A stretch of 64,000 nucleotides of DNA from positions 1 through 64,000 of the forward strand of contig JAEZUE010000054.1 in NCBI GenBank assembly GCA_023443455.1, given 5' to 3'. Position 1 is the first letter of the stretch. Each line of letters starts with the position of its first letter. A model generated the notes under the pieces. It was not told where the DNA came from and searched no databases. It worked only from the letters and a program-made list of their open reading frames with translations. Source of the DNA: Verrucomicrobiota bacterium. Lineage in GTDB: Bacteria > Verrucomicrobiota > Verrucomicrobiia > Opitutales > Opitutaceae. Both the position numbers and the translations under genes were made by a program. Below are positions 51,284-61,781 of the stretch, piece after piece.

Positions 51284-52378
51284 TCAACGGATACGCAGCG
51301 CGGAGCGCTGCGCGTACTGGCGCATCCAGTGGTCGACGACGACCAGGGCCGCCATCGCCTCGACGATCACCACCGCGCGCGGCACCACGCACGGGTCGTG
51401 GCGGCCCCGGCCCACGAGCTCGGTCTCGGCGCCGCCCAGATCGACCGTCGACTGCGGCTGCAGGATGGTCGCGGTGGGCTTGAAGCCCACGCGGAAGACC
51501 ACCTCCTCGCCGTTGCTGATGCCGCCCTGCACGCCGCCCGAGTGGTTGGTCAGGGTGCGGATCCGCCCCTCGACCGACTTGAACAGGTCATTGTGCTCGG
51601 AGCCGCGCATCGCCACGCCGGCGAAACCGCTGCCGATCTCGAAACCCTTCGTCGCCGGCAGCGAGAGCATCGCCTTCGCCAGGTCGGCCTCGAGCCGGTC
51701 GAACACCGGTTCGCCGAGCCCGGCGGGCAGATTGCGAATCCGGCATTCGATGACACCGCCGACCGAGTCGCCCTCGGCCCGCACGGCCTTGATGCGCTCG
51801 ATCATCCTCGCGGCCGTCTCCGGATGCGGGCAACGCACCGCGGTCGCCTCGACCTCGGCCAGCGAGGGCGCCTTCTCGACCGCGGGGGCGACGATGTCGT
51901 GGATCTGCGTGACGTACGCGCGGATCTCCACCTCGCCGGCCTTGGCCAGCAGCTTGCGCGCGATCGCGCCCGCCGCCACCCGGCCGATCGTCTCGCGGGC
52001 CGAGGAACGCCCGCCGCCGCGATGGTCGCGGATCCCGTATTTGGAATGATAGGCGTAGTCGGCGTGCGACGGGCGGAACTTCTCGCGCATCTCGTCGTAG
52101 GCGCCGGGCCGCTGGTCGGTGTTGCCCACGAGCAACGCGATCGGCGTGCCGGTGGTCATGCCGTCGAACACGCCGCTGAGGATGGCGACCTTGTCCTCCT
52201 CCTTGCGCGGCGTGACGATGTCGCTCTGGCCCGGGCGGCGCCGGTCGAGCTCGGCCTGGATCTCCTCCGCCGTGATCGGCAACAGCGCCGGACACCCGTC
52301 GATCACGACGCCGACCCCGCCTCCATGGCTCTCGCCCCAGGTGGAAATAGTGAAGAGTTTGCCGAAGCTGCTACCCAT
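51284..52378 (-). CDS. aroC: Chorismate synthase
   Basis: 364 residues: SFGKLFTISTWGESHGGGVG, GCPALLPITAEEIQAELDRR, RRPGQSDIVTPRKEEDKVAI, SKYGIRDHRGGGRSSARETI, VQGGISNGEEVVFRVGFKP and RGRHDPCVVPRAVVIVEAMA. These are the three AroC signatures. It makes chorismate, the precursor used by menF in this same window. The ATG at 52378 gives the standard N-terminus MGSSFGKLF. Confidence 0.96.
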   Translation of the reverse strand: MGSSFGKLFTISTWGESHGGGVGVVIDGCPALLPITAEEIQAELDRRRPGQSDIVTPRKEEDKVAILSGVFDGMTTGTPIALLVGNTDQRPGAYDEMREKFRPSHADYAYHSKYGIRDHRGGGRSSARETIGRVAAGAIARKLLAKAGEVEIRAYVTQIHDIVAPAVEKAPSLAEVEATAVRCPHPETAARMIERIKAVRAEGDSVGGVIECRIRNLPAGLGEPVFDRLEADLAKAMLSLPATKGFEIGSGFAGVAMRGSEHNDLFKSVEGRIRTLTNHSGGVQGGISNGEEVVFRVGFKPTATILQPQSTVDLGGAETELVGRGRHDPCVVPRAVVIVEAMAALVVVDHWMRQYAQRSALRIR

Positions 52379-52537
52379 GGAGGGAACGTGCAGCCCGCCC
52401 TCCGGCGCCGCAAGCGCGGAGTCCGCGCTTGCGGCGCCGGCACGCAGGCGAGTGCGTTCATCGATGCCCCGCCGGGCATCGCCACGATTATCCTCCCGCC
52501 GCACACCGGCCACCGACCACTGCCCACCGTCCGCCGT

Positions 52538-53290
52538 TCACCTTTCCCGCCGCAGATGTTGCCGCGAGAGAAACGCCGCCTCGGCCGTGCGCGCCGCATG
52601 CGCGACGTTGTGCGTGACCACCACCAGACTCGCCTGCTGCTCCGCGCACACTTCGAGCAGCACCGTCATCACGCCCTCGCCCGTCGCCTCGTCGAGATTG
52701 CCGGTGGGCTCGTCGGCCAACACCACGCGGGGGCGATTCATCAACGCGCGGGCCACCGCCACGCGTTGGCGTTCGCCGCCGGAAAGATGCGCCGGCACAT
52801 GGTGCGCGCGTTCCGCCAGGCCGACCCGGGCCAACAGGTCCGCGGCGCGCCGGCGTTCGTCGGCGCCGATCTTGCCGAGCATGCGCGCGGCCATGAGCAC
52901 GTTCTCTGCCGCGGTGAGCTCAGGGATCAGGTAGAACGACTGGAACACCATGCCCAGGAAGCTCGCCCGGAGCCGGGCCAGCTCGCCGCGCCCCAGCGCG
53001 GCGATCGCCTCGCCCGCCCAACGGACCTCGCCCGCATCCGGTGTTTCGAGACCGGCGAGCAGGTTGAGCAGCGTCGTCTTGCCGCAGCCGGACTCGCCGC
53101 GGATGCTCAGGCTCGTGCCGGCCGTCACCGTGCAGTCCACGCCCTCCAGCACCGCGATGCGCCCGTCGCCGCTGCGGTAGCCCATGTGGAGCCCGGTCGC
53201 GGTGAGGATCGGGGAAGAACCCGGAACGGCGAACGGGGATCGGGGATCGGGGCCGGAGCCGCCCGCAACGGACTTGGTTGATTCGTTCAT
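52538..53290 (-). CDS. lolD: Lipoprotein-releasing system ATP-binding protein
   Basis: 250 residues: RGESGCGKTTLLNLLAGLET (Walker A), VFQSFYLIPELTAAENVLMA, HLSGGERQRVAVARALMNRP (signature), VVLADEPTGNLDEATGEGVM (Walker B), VVVTHNVAHAARTAEAAFLS. The LolD/MacB subclass is clear; the gene follows a LolC/E permease at 41 bp, so lipoprotein sorting to the outer membrane is the probable job. An N-terminal extension of about 25 residues is Ser/Pro rich. Confidence 0.87.
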   Translation of the reverse strand: MNESTKSVAGGSGPDPRSPFAVPGSSPILTATGLHMGYRSGDGRIAVLEGVDCTVTAGTSLSIRGESGCGKTTLLNLLAGLETPDAGEVRWAGEAIAALGRGELARLRASFLGMVFQSFYLIPELTAAENVLMAARMLGKIGADERRRAADLLARVGLAERAHHVPAHLSGGERQRVAVARALMNRPRVVLADEPTGNLDEATGEGVMTVLLEVCAEQQASLVVVTHNVAHAARTAEAAFLSRQHLRRER

Positions 53291-53331
53291 CGTTGGTTCC
53301 CCGTTTCGAGTTCCCCGTTCCGAGTTTCCGC

Positions 53332-54561
53332 TCATTCGCTGCGCAACGCCTCGGACGGCTTGAGTCGGGCGGCCCGCCAGGCCGGCAACACGGCGGCCAC
53401 GAGCGCGATCGCCACCGAGCAGACCACGATCAGCGCCGCATCGGCGCCGGCGAGATGGGCGGGCACCTCGGTGAACATGTAGAAACGCTCCAGCGCGGCC
53501 CGGCTCTGCGTGAGCCGGGTGAAAAGCTCGATGACATCGTTCCGCAAATACAGCGCCGCGATGCCCAGGCCGGCGCCCAGCGCCGTGCCGACCACGCCGA
53601 TGAACAGCCCCTGATAGCAGAAGCAGGCCGCCACGCTGCGCGCATCGCCGCCGAGCGCGGCCAGCAGGCCGATCTCGCGGGTCTTGCGCACGACCGAGAT
53701 CAACAGCGAACTGGCGACGGAAAACCCGGCCACGACCACGATGAACAGCAGCAGGAAGAACAGCATGTTCTTCTCGAGCTGGAGGATGAAGAGGAAGTCG
53801 CGGTTGGAGTCCATCCACGTGCGGGCGTGCCAGCCGCGCGGCAGGATCTCCCCGAGCTGCTCCACCACGGCGTCGGGGTCGGCGTCGGCGGCCAGGCGCA
53901 GGTTGACGCCGTGCACCGCGGAGCCGAGGCCGTAGAGGTCCTGCATGGTGCGCAGGGTGCAGAGCACCAGATTGCCGTCGAGCTGGGTGTGGCCGATCTC
54001 GAACAGGCCGACGACGCGGAACTCGCGCGGCAGGATCACCTCGTCCTGTCGCATCTTCTCGAGCATGAGCGGCGTGTAGAGCTCGACCTTGCCGCCCACG
54101 CGGGTGCCGAGCTGCTGCGCGAGGCCGGTGCTCAGGATCACCGAGTCGTCGTCGAGATCGTCCACGCTGCCCCGACGCACATAGCGCTGCAACGGCACCA
54201 CCTCGTCGATGTGGTTCAGGTCGATGCCCTGGATCGCGGGAAAGGCCGGCTTGTTGCCCGTGAGCAGCATCACCACGCCCTCGGCGTGCGGCGTCGCGCC
54301 GACCACCCCGGGCACGGTGCGCGCGAGCTCCAGCACCTTCGCGGCGCCGGGCATCGGCTGCGAGGTCACCAGCTGCACCTCGCCCGCCGTATCCACCATC
54401 ATGCGGCGGATCTGCTGCTGGAAACCGCCCATCACGCCGAGCGTGACGATCAGCACCGTCACGCCCAACGCCACCCCGAGCAGCGAGATCACCGTGAAGA
54501 ACGGCACGCGCCGCCCCGACGGGAAGAGCTGTTTCAGTGCGAGGTAGAGGGGCCAGGACAT
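53332..54561 (-). CDS. Lipoprotein-releasing permease (LolC/LolE family)
   Basis: 409 residues with the LolC/E layout: one membrane helix near the N-terminus (VPFFTVISLLGVALGVTVLI), GVMGGFQQQIRRMMVDTAGE, a large periplasmic domain (GLAQQLGTRVGGKVELYTP), and three C-terminal helices (FFLLLFIVVVAGFSVASSLL, QGLFIGVVGTALGAGLGIAA, ALIVVCSVAIALVAAVLPAW) ending RAARLKPSEALRSE. A single permease gene is present, so the exporter may be a homodimer with LolD. It is downstream of lysS, same strand. Confidence 0.87.
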   Translation of the reverse strand: MSWPLYLALKQLFPSGRRVPFFTVISLLGVALGVTVLIVTLGVMGGFQQQIRRMMVDTAGEVQLVTSQPMPGAAKVLELARTVPGVVGATPHAEGVVMLLTGNKPAFPAIQGIDLNHIDEVVPLQRYVRRGSVDDLDDDSVILSTGLAQQLGTRVGGKVELYTPLMLEKMRQDEVILPREFRVVGLFEIGHTQLDGNLVLCTLRTMQDLYGLGSAVHGVNLRLAADADPDAVVEQLGEILPRGWHARTWMDSNRDFLFILQLEKNMLFFLLLFIVVVAGFSVASSLLISVVRKTREIGLLAALGGDARSVAACFCYQGLFIGVVGTALGAGLGIAALYLRNDVIELFTRLTQSRAALERFYMFTEVPAHLAGADAALIVVCSVAIALVAAVLPAWRAARLKPSEALRSE

Positions 54562-54652
54562 TTTCGATTGGAGGATTGCCGAGTGGCGAAGGGCCGGACC
54601 GGCCCTGCTGGCGCCGCCACAATCGGCAATCGGAAATCGGAACCGAAAACCG

Positions 54653-56125
54653 TCAGACGCCCTGCGGCCGCAGCTGCGGGAAGAGGATGACGTCGCGGAT
54701 GCTCTCGGCGCCGGTGAGCAGGATGCAGAGGCGGTCGATGCCGATGCCCATGCCGCCGGCCGGCGGCATGCCGTGCTCGAGGGCGACGAGGAAATCGTTG
54801 TCCATCTTCTGGATATCCTCGCCGACCTGGGCCTCGAACATCTGGCGCTGCACGAGCGGGTCGTTCTGCTCGGAGTAGGCCGGCGCCACCTCCATGCCGC
54901 CGATGCACAGCTCGAACACGTCGATCGTGGTCGGGTCGTCGAGGGTGATCTTGGCGAGCGGGCAGAGCTCCTTGGGCAGGTGCGTGACGAAGGTCGGCTG
55001 GATGAGCTTGGGCTCGATGCGCTTACCGAAGACCTCGTTGGTGACCTCGAAATCCTCCCAGTCCGGGCGCACGTCGAGGCCCATCGCCTTCGCCGCCGCC
55101 ATCTTTTCCTCCTTGGTCTTCTCGAACCAGTGGGCGTCGCCGGTCTCGGCGACGACGAGGTCCTTGTACTTCGCCTCGCGCCAGACACCGTCGAAGTTGA
55201 TCGCCTCGCCGGTCGGGGCGTGGGTGATCTCCATCTTGCCGAGCACGTCGCGGCAGAGGGTCTGGATGAGGTCGCGCACGAGGTCCATCATGCCGCGGAA
55301 ATCGCTGTAGGCCTGGTAGATCTCGAGCATGGAGAACTCCGGATTATGGCGACGCGAGATGCCCTCGTTGCGGAAATTGCGGCCGATCTCGAAGACCCGG
55401 TCGTAGCCGCCCACGAGCAGGCGCTTGAGGTAGAGCTCGAGCGCGATGCGCAGGAAGAAGTCGCAGCCCAGCGCGTTGTGGTGCGTGGTGAACGGCCGGG
55501 CGGCGGCGCCACCGGCGACGTTCTGCAGGATCGGCGTCTCGACCTCGAGGAAGTCGCGGCCCTCGAAGAAGCGGCGGATCGCCGAGACCAGCCGCGCCCG
55601 CAGCATCAACCGCTCGCGCGACTCCTGGTTGACGATCAGATCGAGGTAACGCTGGCGGTACACCTGCTCGGGGTCGGAGAGACCGTGCCACTTCTCCGGC
55701 AACGGTCGCAGCGCCTTGGAGACCAACGTGTAGCGGTCGGCGCGCACCGTGACCTCGCCGGCGCGGGTGCGGAACATCGTGCCGCTCACGCCGATGATGT
55801 CGCCGATGTCGAGTTTCTTGAAAGCCGCATACGCCTCCTCGCCCACCTGATCCTTCTTCACGAAGACCTGCACCAGCCCCGCGCGGTCGAGGATCTTGAT
55901 GAAACAGCTCTTGCCGCCGTCGCGGTAGACCGTGATGCGGCCGGCCACGTTGACCGGCACCGTGTAGTCCTGCCCGTCGACATGCGCCGCGATCGCCTCG
56001 GCGGAGGTGTGGGTCTGCGGGGCGTTGGCGCGGAACGGATCGAAACCGGCGGCGCGCATCTCCTGGAGCTTGGCCAGGCGGACGGCGAACAGATCGTGGG
56101 AATTGTCGGCGGGAGTCTCGGTCAT
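54653..56125 (-). CDS. lysS: Lysyl-tRNA synthetase, class II
   Basis: 490 residues. OB-fold anticodon-binding domain (VAGRITVYRDGGKSCFIKIL), motif 1 (RRFFEGRDFLEVETPILQ), motif 2 (YDRVFEIGRNFRNEGISRRH, NPEFSMLEIYQAYSDF) and motif 3 (GGMGIGIDRLCILLTGAESI). Normal class II length. It charges tRNA-Lys. The ATG at 56125 starts the conserved region; an open frame further upstream is non-coding. It may share a transcript with lolC/E and lolD. Confidence 0.95.
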   Translation of the reverse strand: MTETPADNSHDLFAVRLAKLQEMRAAGFDPFRANAPQTHTSAEAIAAHVDGQDYTVPVNVAGRITVYRDGGKSCFIKILDRAGLVQVFVKKDQVGEEAYAAFKKLDIGDIIGVSGTMFRTRAGEVTVRADRYTLVSKALRPLPEKWHGLSDPEQVYRQRYLDLIVNQESRERLMLRARLVSAIRRFFEGRDFLEVETPILQNVAGGAAARPFTTHHNALGCDFFLRIALELYLKRLLVGGYDRVFEIGRNFRNEGISRRHNPEFSMLEIYQAYSDFRGMMDLVRDLIQTLCRDVLGKMEITHAPTGEAINFDGVWREAKYKDLVVAETGDAHWFEKTKEEKMAAAKAMGLDVRPDWEDFEVTNEVFGKRIEPKLIQPTFVTHLPKELCPLAKITLDDPTTIDVFELCIGGMEVAPAYSEQNDPLVQRQMFEAQVGEDIQKMDNDFLVALEHGMPPAGGMGIGIDRLCILLTGAESIRDVILFPQLRPQGV

Positions 56126-56413
56126 GGAGGCGGCACGGTACGCGGCGCCCGCCCGCCCCTGCAAGCCCGGGATGCGGAGGCGACGACACGCGTTGGCGAC
56201 CGCCGCCACGTCGCCCCGTGGATACCGCGGCGGCAACACCCTCGACAAACGGGTTCACCGCATTGCGGGGCCCCAGGCGCACGATCCGGATCGCAACGGA
56301 CGGGTGTCCGCACCACCACGGCCCGCCACCAACGGCCTGCTTTCGGATTTCCCTCGAAACTTATTGTTCCCTTCGTGGTCTTTTGCCCCTCAAATTCCTG
56401 CAACCCTCGACGC

Positions 56414-57397
<984 letters not shown>

Positions 57398-57450
57398 CCA
57401 GTCCGGCCCCACCGCCCCCGCCCCGTCCTCGACCTCCTGCGCGAGTCGAC

Positions 57451-58356
57451 ATGCCCACCGGTCATCCATCACCCATCGCCCCTCGGCCCTCCAACTTCGC
57501 GGCGCTGCGGCGCCTCGAGTGGCGGGTCCGGCACGCGGTCGAGACGGTGTTGAGCGGCGAATACCGCTCCACCTTCCGCGGCCGTGGCATGGAGTTCGAC
57601 CAGGTCGTGAAGTACGAGTTCGGCGACGACGTGCGCGACATCGACTGGAACGTCACCGCCCGCCTCGGCGAACCCTACCGCAAGAAGTTCGTCGAGGAGC
57701 GCGAGGTCACCGTGCTGATCCTCTTCGAGGATTCGCCCTCGCTGCAGTTCGGCTCGGCCGGCCGCACCAAACGCGACGCCCTCCTCGAACTCGCCGGCCT
57801 GATCGCCCTGCTCGGCGCCACCAACCGCGACCGCGTCGGACTCGTGCACGTCACCCCCGACGGCCATCACCTTTCGCCGCCCGTGCGCGGCCGCAGTCAG
57901 ATCATGCATCTGGCGGCGAGCCTGCTCGGCCGGCCCGCACCCGCGCTCGACGCCGCGAACGAGGTGCCCATTCCGTGGCAATTCATCGCCCGCGCCGCCC
58001 CGCGCCACAGCGTGCTGCTCTGGTTGGGCGACTTCCCGCCCCGCCCCGCGCCCGACGGCTGGGCCGTGATCCGCCGCCGCTACCAACCGATGTGTTTCCG
58101 CGTCGACGACCCGTGGGATCGCGCGCTGCCCGATACCGAACCCTTCGGCGCCTACGATCCGCTCGCCGGCCGCGTGGTCGTACTCAACCCCCGCTCGCCC
58201 GCGGAACGCGCCCGCCACGACGCCTGGCGTGCCCAACGCGACGATACCCTGCGCCACCTCCAGCCCGACCCGCTCGCCCGCCTGGTCGTGGGCACGCAGG
58301 ACGATCTGCTCGACGCGATGGTCCGCTACTTCCGCGCCCGCATGGCCGCGACCTGA
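57451..58356 (+). CDS. DUF58 domain protein
   Basis: 301 residues. RTFRGRGMEF-like signature (STFRGRGMEFDQVVKYEFGD), DVRDIDWNVTARLGEPYRKK, FVEEREVTVLILFEDSPSLQ and GRTKRDALLELAGLIALLGA define DUF58, a von Willebrand A-like fold found with MoxR. The MIDAS metal residues appear partly conserved (FEDSPS). Probable client or adaptor of the MoxR ATPase. A repeat cluster separates it from batA. Confidence 0.9.
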   Translation: MPTGHPSPIAPRPSNFAALRRLEWRVRHAVETVLSGEYRSTFRGRGMEFDQVVKYEFGDDVRDIDWNVTARLGEPYRKKFVEEREVTVLILFEDSPSLQFGSAGRTKRDALLELAGLIALLGATNRDRVGLVHVTPDGHHLSPPVRGRSQIMHLAASLLGRPAPALDAANEVPIPWQFIARAAPRHSVLLWLGDFPPRPAPDGWAVIRRRYQPMCFRVDDPWDRALPDTEPFGAYDPLAGRVVVLNPRSPAERARHDAWRAQRDDTLRHLQPDPLARLVVGTQDDLLDAMVRYFRARMAAT

Positions 58357-58392
58357 TTCGCATGTCACCGACCGCGAAGCACGTTTGCGCCA

Positions 58393-58415
58393 GTAGGTCC
58401 GGTCTCCGACCGGAC
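58393..58415 (+). repeat. GTAG-headed REP-like hairpin
   Basis: GTAG followed by a perfect 8-bp stem GTCCGGTC with GACCGGAC and loop TCC, 37 bp after the DUF58 stop. Same design as the hairpins at 20460 and 60943. Confidence 0.7.
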
Positions 58416-58432
58416 CGCTCGGCATCGCCCGC

Positions 58433-58734
58433 GCCCCGGGCCCCCGCCCGGCGCCACGCCCCTTCCGGCACGCTGACCCGTGGCGCAGGCGTCCCTGCCT
58501 GCGATCCTGCGGCCCAGCCCGCTCCCGCGGCTTCGCCCGCCCGCGCCGTCCCCTGCGGCATAATCCGCCATCGCCGGCACGGAGGCCGGCGCCACGCCCC
58601 TTCCGGCACGCTGACGCGTGGCGCAGGCGTCCCTACCTGCGTTCCTGTGCGCCAGCCCGCTCCCACGGCTTCGCCCGCCCGCGCCGTCCCCTGCGGCAAA
58701 ATCCGCCATCGCCGGCACGCCGCCCGGCGCCACG
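58433..58734 (+). repeat. BIME-like GTGG hairpin cluster 6 within the moxR-bat operon
   Basis: A variant left arm 58433-58459, right arm 58479-58499, full pair 58576-58637, and a variant left arm 58714-58734 ending 10 bp before the batA start. Spacing of right arms is 138 bp. It fills the 388-bp gap inside an otherwise continuous operon, so it should be transcribed. Confidence 0.88.
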
Positions 58735-58744
58735 CCCCCGCCGC

Positions 58745-59815
58745 ATGACCGACTTCATCCTCCACGATCCGTTCTGGCTGTTCGCCCTGCTCGTGCTGCC
58801 CGCGATCTGGTGGCTGCGCCGCCGCCGCGGCACCGACGTGCTGGTCGTGCCCTTCGCCGGTGCGTGGAACCACGGCAGCCATCTGGTCGTCAGCCGTTGG
58901 CCCATGGCAATGGCCGTGCTCGGCCTCGTTTTGCTGGCCGTCGCCCTCGCCCGCCCGCAGCACGTGCAGCAACGCCAGGAGGAACGAAAAGAGGGCTACG
59001 ACCTGGTGCTCGCGATCGACGTGTCGACCTCGATGTACGCCGAGGACTACGAACGCGACGGCGAACGGCTCAACCGGCTCGAGGCGTTGCGGCCCGTGCT
59101 CGAGGCCTTCATCCGCCAGCGCCCCAACGACCGCATCGGCCTGATCGTCTTCGCCGGCCGCGCCTACACGCTCTCGCCGCTGACCTTCGACCACGACTGG
59201 CTCCGCCGCCAGACCGAGCGGATCAAGATCGGCCTGATCGAGGACGGCACCGCGATCGGCGACGGCCTCGGCGTCGCCCTCACCCGCCTCGAACAGGCGA
59301 AACGCGAACAGGGCGGCAAACGCCTCGGCGCCTTCGTCGTGCTGCTCACCGACGGCGTGAACAACAAGGGCGCGCTCACCCCGCAGCAGTCCACCGAGAT
59401 CGCCCGCAGCCGCGGCATCCCCGTCTACACCATCGGCGCCGGACGCAACGGCTGGGTCAACTTCCCCGTCTTCGACCAGCAGGGCCGCAAGCTCGGCACG
59501 CGTCCCAGTTTCACGGAGACCGACGAGCGCACCCTGCAGTCGATCGCCCGCGAGACCGGCGGCGAGTTCTTCCGCGCGATGGACTCCGCGACGATCGAAA
59601 ACGCCTTCAAGGCCATCGACCGCGCGCAAAAGATCGAGTTCACGGCCAAGTCCTACCTGCTCACCGAGGAGCTCTTCCTCTGGTTCGCCGGCCCCGGGGC
59701 CGCGCTCCTGCTCGCCGCCGCGCTGATCGTGCGTTGGCCTTTCGCCCGTGTTTCCCGCGGGGCGTCGGGCCGCTCCAACGCCCGCCTCGGCACCATCCCG
59801 GAGGTCCGCCCATGA
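58745..59815 (+). CDS. batA: BatA-like von Willebrand A membrane protein
   Basis: 356 residues. Two N-terminal membrane helices (FWLFALLVLPAIWWL; WPMAMAVLGLVLLAVALARP), then a VWA domain: LVLAIDVSTSMYAEDYERDG (MIDAS DxSxS), DRIGLIVFAGRAYTLSPLTF, VVLLTDGVNNKGALTP (MIDAS Asp), and a C-terminal helix FLWFAGPGAALLLAAALIVR. Bat proteins were linked to aerotolerance in Bacteroides; the mechanism is unclear. It is separated from DUF58 by repeats and from batB by 79 bp. Confidence 0.9.
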   Translation: MTDFILHDPFWLFALLVLPAIWWLRRRRGTDVLVVPFAGAWNHGSHLVVSRWPMAMAVLGLVLLAVALARPQHVQQRQEERKEGYDLVLAIDVSTSMYAEDYERDGERLNRLEALRPVLEAFIRQRPNDRIGLIVFAGRAYTLSPLTFDHDWLRRQTERIKIGLIEDGTAIGDGLGVALTRLEQAKREQGGKRLGAFVVLLTDGVNNKGALTPQQSTEIARSRGIPVYTIGAGRNGWVNFPVFDQQGRKLGTRPSFTETDERTLQSIARETGGEFFRAMDSATIENAFKAIDRAQKIEFTAKSYLLTEELFLWFAGPGAALLLAAALIVRWPFARVSRGASGRSNARLGTIPEVRP

Positions 59816-59894
59816 GCCCTCCCGCACATTCCCGGGCCCAACCGCGCGCCGCCCTCTCTTTTCCGGTATCCGGTCTGCGCTCTTCGGTCTCCCG

Positions 59895-60911
59895 ATGACC
59901 TTTGCCCACACGCATCTGCTCTGGTTGCTCCTCGTGCCGGTCCTGCTCGCGCTCGCCGACGCCACCCGCCGCGCCGCCGACGGAGTCTCCACGTTCCCCG
60001 GTATCCGCCGGCTCTGGGCGGGGCCGCGCGGTCTGGCACCGAGCCGCAACGGCCTGCGCCCGCCGCTGCGTTGGCGCCTCTGGCTCGGGCTCGGGCTGCT
60101 CCTGGCCGCCCTCGCCCGCCCGCAGTGGGGCAAGATCGAGGAACGCGTCTTCGACCAGTCGCGCGAGGTGCTCATCGCGCTCGACCTGTCGCGCAGCATG
60201 CTCTCGACCGACGTGAAACCCTCGCGCCTCGACCGCGCCCGGCTGCTCGTCGAGAGTCTGCTCGACCGCCTGAAGGGCGAACGTGTCGGCCTGGTCGTCT
60301 TCTCCGGCACGGCCTTTCTCCAGTGCCCGCTCAGCGCCGACTACGAGGTCCTGCGCGAGTTCCTCCCGCAACTGAATCCCGAATACCTGCCCGAGGGCGG
60401 CACCGACTACGCCCGCCTCCTCAAGGCCTCCCTCGGCGCCTTCTCCAACGAGGCCGGCGCCGACCGCTACCTGATCGTGCTCAGCGACGGCGAGGCGCTC
60501 TCCGACGCATGGCAGGCCGAACTGGAGACGATCGGGAAACGCGGCATCCGCATCCTCACCCTCGGCATCGGCACCCAGGCCGGCTCGGTGATTCCCGCCA
60601 AGGACGGCGGCTTCGTGAAGGACGAGCGCGGCGCCGTCGTCATGTCGAAGCTCAACCCCACCACGCTCAAGCAGCTCGCCTCCGCCAGCGGCGGCGCCTA
60701 CGCCGAGGCCTCCGGCTGGGTCGACCTCCCCGCCTTGCTCAAGCAGACCGTCGAGCGCGGCAAACAGGGTGCACTCGCCGAGCGCCGCACCGTGCGCCTC
60801 GCCGAACGTTTCCAATGGTTCCTCGCCCCGGCCCTGCTCCTCCTGCTCTGGAGCTACTGGAGCGAGTTCCCCGTCGCGCCCCGCCCCCGCGAGCTGCGCC
60901 ACCTTTCCTGA
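59895..60911 (+). CDS. batB: BatB-like von Willebrand A membrane protein
   Basis: 338 residues, arranged as BatA: N-terminal helices (HLLWLLLVPVLLALADATR; RLWLGLGLLLAALARPQWG), VWA domain with VLIALDLSRSMLSTDVKPSR (MIDAS), ERVGLVVFSGTAFLQCPLSA, YLIVLSDGEALSD, a late region GFVKDERGAVVMSKL typical of BatB, and a C-terminal helix FLAPALLLLLWSYWSEF. Probably forms a complex with BatA in the inner membrane. Confidence 0.9.
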   Translation: MTFAHTHLLWLLLVPVLLALADATRRAADGVSTFPGIRRLWAGPRGLAPSRNGLRPPLRWRLWLGLGLLLAALARPQWGKIEERVFDQSREVLIALDLSRSMLSTDVKPSRLDRARLLVESLLDRLKGERVGLVVFSGTAFLQCPLSADYEVLREFLPQLNPEYLPEGGTDYARLLKASLGAFSNEAGADRYLIVLSDGEALSDAWQAELETIGKRGIRILTLGIGTQAGSVIPAKDGGFVKDERGAVVMSKLNPTTLKQLASASGGAYAEASGWVDLPALLKQTVERGKQGALAERRTVRLAERFQWFLAPALLLLLWSYWSEFPVAPRPRELRHLS

Positions 60912-60915
60912 TACA

Positions 60916-61770
60916 ATGCCCATGCCGCCGACCATGCCCGCCGTAGGAGCCTGCTTGCAGGCGATGCCCCGCGCCGCCGTGGCCTTCACCTTCGCATTCG
61001 CCGCGGTCTCCCTCGCCGCGGCCACGGCCATGCCCACGCCCCCGGCTCCGCCCGACGACGCCCTCCCGAAACTGGTCGCCGCCCTCTCCGCCCAGCCCGG
61101 CCTCGCCGCCGCCGACTGCGCCCGCTTCGCCCGGGAAACCATCACCCACGGCCAAACCGCGCTCCAGTCCGGCCAGCCGCCCAAGCCCGGCATCCTCCAC
61201 GACGGCTTGGCCGCCGTCGCCCAAGGCGAAGCGCTCGATGACCAGGCCGCCGACTGGCCCGATCTGCGCCGCCAGCTCGAGCAGCTCCTCGAGCCCCCGC
61301 CGCCCCAACAGGACCAGCAGAACCAGGACGAACAGAAAAAGGACGAAGAAAAGGAAAACGAGCAGCAACAGCAGCAAAACCAGCAGGACCAGCAGCAACA
61401 GGATCCGCAGAATCAGGACGATAAAACCGGCGACCAGCAGCAGCAGCAACAGCAGGAAAAAAAGAAACCGGAGCAGGAACAACAGCAGTCCGAAGACCAG
61501 AAGTCCGAACAGCAAAAGCAGCAGGAGCAGCAGGAGAAGAAGCAGAGCGAAACGGAGCAGCAGCAGGCCAAAGCGGACGAGTCCAAGAAGGACACCCAAA
61601 AAATCGGCGGCGAACCCGCGGCCGACGACGAACGCCGCGAACACCCCGAGCTGGCGATCCCGCTGCAGAAACTCGACGAGGTCCGCGACCAGGACTCCCC
61701 GGCCGAACTCTTCCAGCTGCTCCAAAACGACGAACCCCGAGACCCCGGCCAGCCCAGGAAGGACTGGTGA
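60916..61770 (+). CDS. BatC-like periplasmic protein with a Gln/Glu/Lys-rich region
   Basis: 284 residues from ATG 60916, or 268 from ATG 60964, which directly opens the signal peptide MPRAAVAFTFAFAAVSLAAA. After a short helical region comes about 110 residues made almost only of Gln, Glu, Lys, Asp and Asn, coded by CAG/GAA repeats, then ELAIPLQKLDEVRDQDSPAE and a C-terminal PGQPRKDW; the final KDW is typical of BatC. The TPR repeats usual for BatC are not evident. It lies 4 bp after batB and 11 bp before batD. Function unknown. Confidence 0.7.
   Translation: MPMPPTMPAVGACLQAMPRAAVAFTFAFAAVSLAAATAMPTPPAPPDDALPKLVAALSAQPGLAAADCARFARETITHGQTALQSGQPPKPGILHDGLAAVAQGEALDDQAADWPDLRRQLEQLLEPPPPQQDQQNQDEQKKDEEKENEQQQQQNQQDQQQQDPQNQDDKTGDQQQQQQQEKKKPEQEQQQSEDQKSEQQKQQEQQEKKQSETEQQQAKADESKKDTQKIGGEPAADDERREHPELAIPLQKLDEVRDQDSPAELFQLLQNDEPRDPGQPRKDW
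60943..60964 (+). repeat. GTAG-headed REP-like hairpin at the batC start
   Basis: GTAG is followed by GAGCCTGCTTGCAGGCGA, a hairpin GCCTGC/GCAGGC with loop TT. Its last bases GCGATG contain one of the two possible batC start codons. Confidence 0.65.
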
Positions 61771-61781
61771 TCCATTTTCCG

